From positions 496,001 through 560,000 of the forward strand of contig NZ_CP027665.1 in NCBI RefSeq assembly GCF_003008555.2: 64,000 bases of DNA, read 5' to 3'. How positions within the stretch are numbered: the first letter of the stretch is position 1; each line of letters begins with the position of its first letter. The notes beneath the pieces were generated by a model. It was not told where the DNA came from, searched no databases, and was given only the letters and a program-made list of their open reading frames with translations. The DNA comes from Pukyongiella litopenaei (lineage in GTDB: Bacteria; Pseudomonadota; Alphaproteobacteria; Rhodobacterales; Rhodobacteraceae). Of this stretch, positions 60,287-64,000 are shown one piece after another. The translations under genes and the position numbers were made by a program.

Positions 60287-61278
60287 CGCCGTTCCTCCTT
60301 CAGCCGCGGCATGCCCAGCAGTCCGGGATCGACCGGCCCCGCCGGGGCACCGGTGCGCCGCGCCACCCGCAGCCGCGCCGAGCGCGCGCGCGGGTTGTCC
60401 GCCAGTTCGGTGTCGTCCGGGCCGATGCCCCGGCGCGTCACCAGTTCGAAACGCGGCGCCTCGGCCACCGCTTCGGGCGCATGGCGGCTGGTGCCGCCGC
60501 CGCGCCCCGACCGCGCCGCGAGGAACCGTTTCACCATCCGGTCCTCGATCGAATGGAAACTGACCACCGCCAGCAGCCCGCCGGGTTTCAGCGCCCGTTC
60601 CGCCGCCACCAGCCCGCCCAGCAATTCGCCGTATTCGTCATTCACCGCGATGCGCAGCGCCTGGAAACTGCGGGTCGCCGGATGCGACTGCCCCGGCTTC
60701 GCCCGCGGCAGGCAGCCCTCGACGATCGCGGCCAGCTGCAACGTGGTCTCGACCGGCGCCTCTGCACGGGCGCGGATGATGGCCCGCGCGATCCGGCGGC
60801 TGGCGCGTTCCTCGCCATACTGGAACAGGATATCGGCAAGATCGGATTCGGACGCGCCGTTGACGATATCCGCCGCGGTCGGCCCCTCGGCCGACATGCG
60901 CATGTCCAGCGGCCCGTCCCTGAGAAAGGAAAACCCGCGCTCGGCCCGGTCCAGCTGCATCGAGGACACGCCGAGATCCAGCACCACGCCATCGAGATCG
61001 GCGCCGTAATCGTCCATCCGCGAAAACACGCCCGGCTGCATCACCAGCCGGTCGCCATGGGCATCGGCCCAGCCCGCCGCCAGTTCAAAGGCCAGCGGGT
61101 CGCGGTCCACCGCGATCACCCGGTCCGCCCCCGCGTCCAGCAGCGCGCGCGTGTAGCCGCCGGCGCCGAACGTGCCATCCAGCCAGGTGCCCCGCACCGG
61201 CGTCACCGCCTCGATCAGCGGGCGCAGCAATACGGGGACATGCGGCGCGGGCGGGTCGGATCGGGCCGCGGCGGACAT
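60283..61278 (-). CDS. rsmH: 16S rRNA (cytosine-1402-N4)-methyltransferase RsmH
   Basis: RsmH (MraW) methylates C1402 of 16S rRNA near the ribosomal P site. The 331 residues show [15 protein letters not shown], the SAM site [36 protein letters not shown] and [16 protein letters not shown], all family signatures. The start at 61278 is four bases after the mraZ stop. The open frame further upstream overlaps mraZ and is not used. Confidence 0.97.
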   Translation of the reverse strand: MSAAARSDPPAPHVPVLLRPLIEAVTPVRGTWLDGTFGAGGYTRALLDAGADRVIAVDRDPLAFELAAGWADAHGDRLVMQPGVFSRMDDYGADLDGVVLDLGVSSMQLDRAERGFSFLRDGPLDMRMSAEGPTAADIVNGASESDLADILFQYGEERASRRIARAIIRARAEAPVETTLQLAAIVEGCLPRAKPGQSHPATRSFQALRIAVNDEYGELLGGLVAAERALKPGGLLAVVSFHSIEDRMVKRFLAARSGRGGGTSRHAPEAVAEAPRFELVTRRGIGPDDTELADNPRARSARLRVARRTGAPAGPVDPGLLGMPRLKEERR

Positions 61279-61282
61279 GCGC

Positions 61283-61786
61283 TCAGCCCTCGTCCGGCGC
61301 GTCGAGGAATTCCAGCGGGTCGAACCCGTCGGGCAGCTTGTCCAGCCACTCCTCGGTGCGGGCCAGCTCCTCGGTCTCGTAGGTTTCCGGCTTCCAGATC
61401 TGGAACGTGTCGCCGGCGGCGATGAAAAAGGCCTCGCTTTCCAGCCCGATCTTGGCGCGCAGCTTGGCCGGCAGCACCAGCCGCCCGGTTTCGTCCACGC
61501 TGGTGGGAAAGCTCTGACCATGGAACATCCGTTCCAGTATCTTGCGCGGCTGCGTACCGCGGCGCATCCTGGCGATCTTGTCGTCGACCTCGTCGATCGC
61601 CTCCATCGTGTAGCATTCCAGGTATTGGCGGCGGCTGTCGCCGTAGACGATGACCAGTTCGGGGTTGCGGTCGGGTTGCCAGTTCGGGTCGCCGGCCTCG
61701 AGCACACGGCGAAACGAGGCCGGGATCGACACCCGGCCCTTGCTGTCCACCTTGTGGTGGCTTTCGCCTCTGAACCTGCGGCCCAA
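61283..61786 (-). CDS. mraZ: transcriptional regulator MraZ, TTG start
   Basis: MraZ is an AbrB-like DNA-binding protein that represses the dcw promoter in E. coli by binding repeated TGGGN boxes. The 167 residues begin with [28 protein letters not shown] and repeat the fold near residue 85 ([20 protein letters not shown]), the standard double SpoVT-AbrB arrangement. No ATG or GTG fits the family N-terminus; TTG at 61786 does, with AGAGGG seven bases before it. A box-like array lies at 62046-62090, some 260-300 bases upstream. First gene of the dcw cluster. Confidence 0.9.
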   Translation of the reverse strand: MGRRFRGESHHKVDSKGRVSIPASFRRVLEAGDPNWQPDRNPELVIVYGDSRRQYLECYTMEAIDEVDDKIARMRRGTQPRKILERMFHGQSFPTSVDETGRLVLPAKLRAKIGLESEAFFIAAGDTFQIWKPETYETEELARTEEWLDKLPDGFDPLEFLDAPDEG

Positions 61787-61824
61787 CCCTGCGCCCTCTT
61801 TACGTCCCTCGCCCCCGCGTGCCT

Positions 61825-62034
61825 TGCGTTCAAACGTGAAACGACGGGTTGATCTGCTGCCATTGATCAACCCGCCGTCCCGGTCCCGTCTTGCGGGGGT
61901 TTCCGATCGCACGCGCCACCTGGGGGGATGTCTGCTCGCTCGCGCGCCGGATCTTTGGTCTGATGAAGCCGAAGCCTGTATGAAACCTGCTTGTTTTTGG
62001 TCGGGGTCGTTTGCTGCCCCAGCTGCCGTCCTCA
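61825..62034 (-). ncRNA. mraZ leader, candidate UpsM-type sRNA
   Basis: The first dcw gene has a long upstream stretch without any open frame that looks coding. On the minus strand a hairpin (CGGGTTGATC, 61874-61865, with its complement at 61854-61845, ten-base loop) is followed by TCGTTTCACGTTT, like an intrinsic terminator placed before mraZ. A -10-like TATACA at 62045-62040 would give a start near 62034 and an RNA of about 200 bases. In Rhodobacter sphaeroides the abundant sRNA UpsM, about 200 nt, comes from exactly this place. Boundaries are inferred; sequence identity with UpsM was not tested. Confidence 0.55.
61833..61874 (-). terminator. terminator-like hairpin in the mraZ leader
   Basis: A perfect ten-base stem at 61845-61854 and 61865-61874 with loop bases 61855-61864; downstream on the minus strand is TCGTTTCACGTTT. 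It sits 58 bases before the mraZ start, so transcription into the dcw cluster would have to pass it. Confidence 0.6.
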
Positions 62035-62039
62035 TCGGA

Positions 62040-62090
62040 TGTATATGGGATGCCATGGGAGATCATGGAAATCAAGGGAATTCTTGGGCC
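62040..62090 (-). promoter_or_regulatory. predicted dcw promoter region with MraZ-box-like array
   Basis: On the plus strand G-runs recur with the pitch of one DNA turn: TGGGA (62046-62050), TGGGA (62056-62060), TGGAA (62066-62070), GGGAA (62076-62080) and TGGGC (62085-62089), with about five bases between. E. coli MraZ binds TGGGN repeats with five-base spacers. The array directly abuts a -10-like TATACA (62045-62040, minus strand) and covers the -35 position, for which I find no good hexamer. Confidence 0.5.
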
Positions 62091-62190
62091 GACACCCCGC
62101 CCCGCACCACCATATTCGCGATTCCAACGCCCCTGTTTCCTACATATGGTAGCCATTCCAGCCCAATCCCGGCGAATCTGGCCCATATAT

Positions 62191-62204
62191 AGATCGCGCG
62201 ATCT
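62191..62204. promoter_or_regulatory. 14-base perfect palindrome
   Basis: AGATCGCGCGATCT is fully palindromic and follows CATATAT, in the non-coding region between the dcw promoter and the DUF1127 gene. It could be a regulator site for either direction; nothing else identifies it. The rest of 62091-62350 holds scattered TTCCC runs (for example 62214-62218 and 62224-62228) but no gene that I can support. Confidence 0.35.
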
Positions 62205-62350
62205 CTGGAAAATTTCCCCTGAATTCCCAAAAAATTAGAGACACCCAGGCATTCCAATCATTTGTTCGCGTTTAGTTCCCGACAAATGAGCCGGGACGCC
62301 CGTGAACCTGGCGCGTTTTCTGAGGTGATTCACAGTGGATTCGGGTCGCG

Positions 62351-62398
62351 CCCATGAATTCCCCCATGTATTCCCCCACGTCCTCCCCCATACATTCC
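62351..62398. repeat. four tandem 12-base repeats
   Basis: CCCATGAATTCC, CCCATGTATTCC, CCCACGTCCTCC and CCCATACATTCC follow one another without a gap. On the other strand each carries TGGG, so the array resembles binding boxes, but with a period of 12 rather than 10 bases. It lies about 100 bases upstream of the predicted DUF1127 promoter. Confidence 0.7.
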
Positions 62399-62498
62399 CA
62401 TACCGCCGGATCGCCCGGTTCCGTGGGTTCCCGGGCCGGGTGCAACCGCGGGTGTCATCCCATGCAAATGCTGCATAGCGGCATTGATCAAGCATCTG

Positions 62499-62525
62499 TT
62501 GTGCGCGTGCAGCAAAGGCCTATCT
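62499..62525 (+). promoter_or_regulatory. possible heat-shock-type promoter of the DUF1127 gene
   Basis: TTGTGC (62499-62504) and CTATCT (62520-62525) are 15 bases apart, 56 bases before the start codon. In Rhodobacter the matching gene is transcribed with RpoHI/RpoHII, whose promoters have a TTG -35 and a loose CYTANT-type -10. This is a weak pattern match guided by that knowledge. Confidence 0.3.
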
Positions 62526-62580
62526 AGGCCTCAGCAAACAGCGGCACCCGGCCGCAGACGTAATCCGAAGGATGAAGACA

Positions 62581-62799
62581 ATGGCATCGACCACAGAATT
62601 CGCCGCCCACCGCCCCACCGTTCTGGCCCGCATCTCGGCGTTCGGCCATTCGCTGGTTTCCCGGGCGCAGAACTACCGCATGTACCGCCGCACGCTGACC
62701 GAACTGTCGGCCTTGTCGGCGCGTGAACTCGACGACCTCGGCCTGAACCGCTCGATGGTGCAAAGCATCGCGTTCGAGGCCACCTACGGGCGTCACTGA
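62581..62799 (+). CDS. DUF1127 small protein, CcaF1-like
   Basis: A 72-residue protein ending in a DUF1127 domain: YRMYRRTLTELSALSARELDDLGLNRSMVQSIAFEATYG, with the arginine-rich entry and the LSDRELxDIGL-type motif. In Rhodobacter sphaeroides a DUF1127 protein of about this size (CcaF1) is an RNA-binding protein encoded just upstream of the CcsR sRNAs and influencing their maturation. The start MASTTEFAAH (62581) follows AAGGA by eight or nine bases; ATG at 62572 is in frame but too close to it. CUCCUCC-loop hairpins follow on the same strand. Confidence 0.9.
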   Translation: MASTTEFAAHRPTVLARISAFGHSLVSRAQNYRMYRRTLTELSALSARELDDLGLNRSMVQSIAFEATYGRH

Positions 62800-62820
62800 A
62801 CAGGTTTACTGAACAGGTTT
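62795..62820 (+). repeat. 13-base tandem duplication across the DUF1127 stop codon
   Basis: ACTGAACAGGTTT occurs at 62795-62807 and again at 62808-62820. The first copy contains the TGA stop of the DUF1127 gene. It lies just before the first CUCCUCC hairpin. Confidence 0.8.
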
Positions 62821-62822
62821 TT

Positions 62823-62899
62823 CGGGCTCCTCCTCCTCCTCCCTCCTTGAAGAGCCCGGAACAGCGGCGGCAGATTCTCCTCCTCCCTTATGCCGCCGC
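62823..62899 (+). ncRNA. CcsR-type sRNA 1 (two CUCCUCC-loop hairpins)
   Basis: Hairpin 1: stem CGGGCTC (62823-62829) with GAGCCCG (62852-62858), loop containing four CTCCTCC-type repeats. Hairpin 2: stem GCGGCGGCA (62864-62872) with TGCCGCCGC (62891-62899), loop GATTCTCCTCCTCCCTTA. Two hairpins each showing CCUCCUCCC in the loop define the CcsR/cuckoo RNAs, stress-induced sRNAs downstream of DUF1127 genes in alphaproteobacteria. The loops are complementary to Shine-Dalgarno sequences. Exact ends are set by processing and cannot be read here. Confidence 0.75.
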
Positions 62900-62906
62900 A
62901 CTGATA

Positions 62907-62932
62907 CCGCCCCGGTCCACGGACCGGGGCGG
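62907..62932 (+). other. short-loop hairpin between the two sRNA units
   Basis: CCGCCCCGGTCC (62907-62918) pairs with GGACCGGGGCGG (62921-62932) with only two bases between, in practice a 10-11 pair stem. It lacks the CT-rich loop of its neighbours and any T-tract; it may be a processing barrier separating the two units. Confidence 0.5.
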
Positions 62933-62961
62933 ACAGGTCCAACCCCGGATTTCACCCCATA

Positions 62962-63046
62962 TTTCACCGGGGTATTCTCCTCCCTCCCTTCCCCGGTGAA
63001 ACACGAACGGCGGCGCCCTCCTCCCTTGGCGCCGCCGTTTATTTTT
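62962..63046 (+). ncRNA. CcsR-type sRNA 2 (two CUCCUCC-loop hairpins, last one a terminator)
   Basis: Hairpin 1: stem TTTCACCGGGG (62962-62972) with CCCCGGTGAAA (62991-63001), loop TATTCTCCTCCCTCCCTT. Hairpin 2: stem AACGGCGGCGCC (63006-63017) with its complement (63028-63039), loop CTCCTCCCTT, followed by TATTTTTG. The layout repeats that of the first unit, and the second hairpin doubles as the intrinsic terminator of the whole DUF1127-sRNA transcript, as described for this RNA family. Confidence 0.75.
63006..63046 (+). terminator. intrinsic terminator of the DUF1127-sRNA transcript
   Basis: A perfect 12-base GC-rich stem with a ten-base loop is followed by TATTTTTG on the plus strand only. 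It lies 36 bases from the end of the convergent helicase gene. Confidence 0.85.
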
Positions 63047-63081
63047 GCGTCCTGCCCGGCCCCCGCCGGTGCCGGCCGCGT

Positions 63082-64000
63082 TCAGAACGGGATATCGTCG
63101 CTGGCCGACAGGAACCGGGCGACAACCTTCTTGGTGCCCGCCTTCTCGAACGCGACCTCGACCTTGTCGCCCTCGATCCCGGTGATTTCGCCATAGCCGA
63201 ATTTCTGGTGGAACACGCGCTCCCCGCGGGCAAAGCTCGACACCGCCTCGGCATCGATGACGACGGTTCGGCTTTCGCGGGGCTGCGAAAGTCCCGTTGA
63301 CTGGCCAGGCCGGGCCGCCCGCGCCTGCATCCGCTTCCATCCCGGCGAATTGTAGACATCCGCCCGCGCCGCGCGGCTGTCGACCGTCGGTGCCGGCGTG
63401 CTGCCGCCCATGCTCCCTCCAGTGCTTCCATAAAGCCCCGGCGGCGTCAGCACCTCGACATGGTCTTCGGGCAATTCGTCGATGAACCGCGACGGCATCG
63501 CCGATTGCCACTGGCCATAGACGCGGCGGTTGCCGGCAAACGAGATCGTGCAGACCTCCTCGGCGCGGGTGATGCCCACATAGGCCAGCCGCCGTTCCTC
63601 CTCGAGCCCCTTCAGCCCGGTTTCATCCATGCTGCGCTGGGACGGGAACAGCCCGTCCTCCCAGCCCGGCAGGAACACGGCGGGAAACTCCAGCCCCTTG
63701 GCCGCGTGCAGGGTCATGATGCTGACCTTGGCACCGGCATCGCCCGCATCGTTTTCCATGATCAGGCTGACATGCTCGAGGAACCCCTGCAGGTTCTCGA
63801 ACCCCTCCAGCGCCTTGACCAGTTCCTTGAGGTTTTCCAGCCGCCCCGGCGCCTCGGGCGTCTTGTCGTTCTGCCACATCGCGGTATAGCCGGATTCGTC
63901 GAGGATGATCTCGGCCAGCTCGATATGGGTGACGCCCGCATCACCCACCATCCGGCCCCAGCGCGCCAGCCCCGTGACCAGATCGCGCAGCGCCGCGCCG
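63082..64000 (-). CDS. UvrD/PcrA-type DNA helicase, C-terminal part (gene runs off the window end)
   Basis: About 305 codons of a superfamily 1 3'-5' helicase. Visible motifs are the late helicase motifs: SIMTLHAAKGLEFPAVFLPGWEDGLFPS (motif V region) and EERRLAYVGITRAEEVCTISFA (motif VI), then a linker and a C-terminal Tudor-like domain (FARGERVFHQKFGYGEITGIEGDKVEVAFEKAGTKKVVARFL) typical of UvrD and PcrA. The ATPase start and motif I lie beyond base 64000. Such enzymes act in nucleotide excision and mismatch repair. The stop at 63082 faces the sRNA terminator. Confidence 0.93.
   Translation of the reverse strand, partial: GAALRDLVTGLARWGRMVGDAGVTHIELAEIILDESGYTAMWQNDKTPEAPGRLENLKELVKALEGFENLQGFLEHVSLIMENDAGDAGAKVSIMTLHAAKGLEFPAVFLPGWEDGLFPSQRSMDETGLKGLEEERRLAYVGITRAEEVCTISFAGNRRVYGQWQSAMPSRFIDELPEDHVEVLTPPGLYGSTGGSMGGSTPAPTVDSRAARADVYNSPGWKRMQARAARPGQSTGLSQPRESRTVVIDAEAVSSFARGERVFHQKFGYGEITGIEGDKVEVAFEKAGTKKVVARFLSASDDIPF

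Noticed and set aside
62072-62515. Short minus-strand frames upstream of mraZ (for example 62072-62257 and 62235-62495)
   Set aside because: They run through palindromes and the 12-base tandem repeat, giving repetitive Gly/Trp peptides with no ribosome binding site.
61787-62580. RNase P RNA (rnpB) or another housekeeping RNA upstream of mraZ
   Set aside because: I looked for the conserved GAGGAAAGTCCGGG-type core and for tRNA-like ends and found none on either strand.
62823-62858. Intrinsic terminator reading of the first hairpin after the DUF1127 gene
   Set aside because: The T-run lies before, not after, the stem on the plus strand, and on the minus strand it becomes an A-run; the CUCCUCC loop fits the sRNA reading better.

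Overview
The window (64 kb, clearly GC-rich apart from one gene and a few intergenic stretches) looks like chromosomal DNA of an alphaproteobacterium of the family Rhodobacteraceae (roseobacter/Rhodobacter relatives). The evidence is the set of protein families (CobS/CobT, methylmalonyl-CoA epimerase followed by a DUF1467 gene, paired DUF6455-like proteins, a DUF1127 gene with CUCCUCC-loop RNAs), the gene order of the division cluster, and short intergenic repeats that I associate with this family. I see no rRNA, tRNA, CRISPR array, prophage or insertion sequence.

Layout. 1-6 kb: end of lon, tgt and carB on the minus strand. 6-9 kb: aspS and a GNAT acetyltransferase on the plus strand. 9-12.4 kb: a response regulator with a possible 37-residue membrane peptide, mce-DUF1467, an EI24 membrane protein with a nitroreductase, and a small lipoprotein. 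12.4-20.4 kb: a class II deacetylase homologue, a DUF167 protein and a cyanophycin locus (cyanophycinase, cyanophycin synthetase, a shortened synthetase paralogue lacking the ATP-grasp domain, and two small four-cysteine proteins). 20.5-26.9 kb: an IMPACT-type protein, a CDGSH protein, a KAS III-like enzyme, a putative HTH protein with palindromic upstream sites, thymidine kinase, and a ybjN-proC-csaA-hydroxyacid dehydrogenase operon. 26.6-35.4 kb: ubiK, lgt-midA-pgeF, cobS-X-cobT (X is a low-GC gene of unknown function), aminopeptidase P and DUF427. 35.4-41 kb: a CLC chloride protein, recN, bamD and lpxC.

41-61.8 kb is the dcw (division and cell wall) cluster on the minus strand: mraZ-rsmH-ftsL-ftsI-murE-murF-mraY-murD-[flavoprotein on the other strand]-ftsW-murG-murC-small membrane protein-murB-ddlB-ftsQ-ftsA-ftsZ. 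It covers the cytoplasmic and lipid-linked steps of peptidoglycan synthesis and the core septum proteins. Most neighbours overlap by 4 bases or lie within about 20 bases.

61.8-63.1 kb is the richest non-coding part. A long leader precedes mraZ; it has a terminator-like hairpin and ten-base-periodic G-runs resembling MraZ boxes, matching the position of the UpsM leader RNA known in Rhodobacter. On the other strand lies a DUF1127 gene followed by four hairpins with CUCCUCC loops, the signature of the CcaF1/CcsR stress sRNA locus. The window ends inside a UvrD/PcrA helicase gene.
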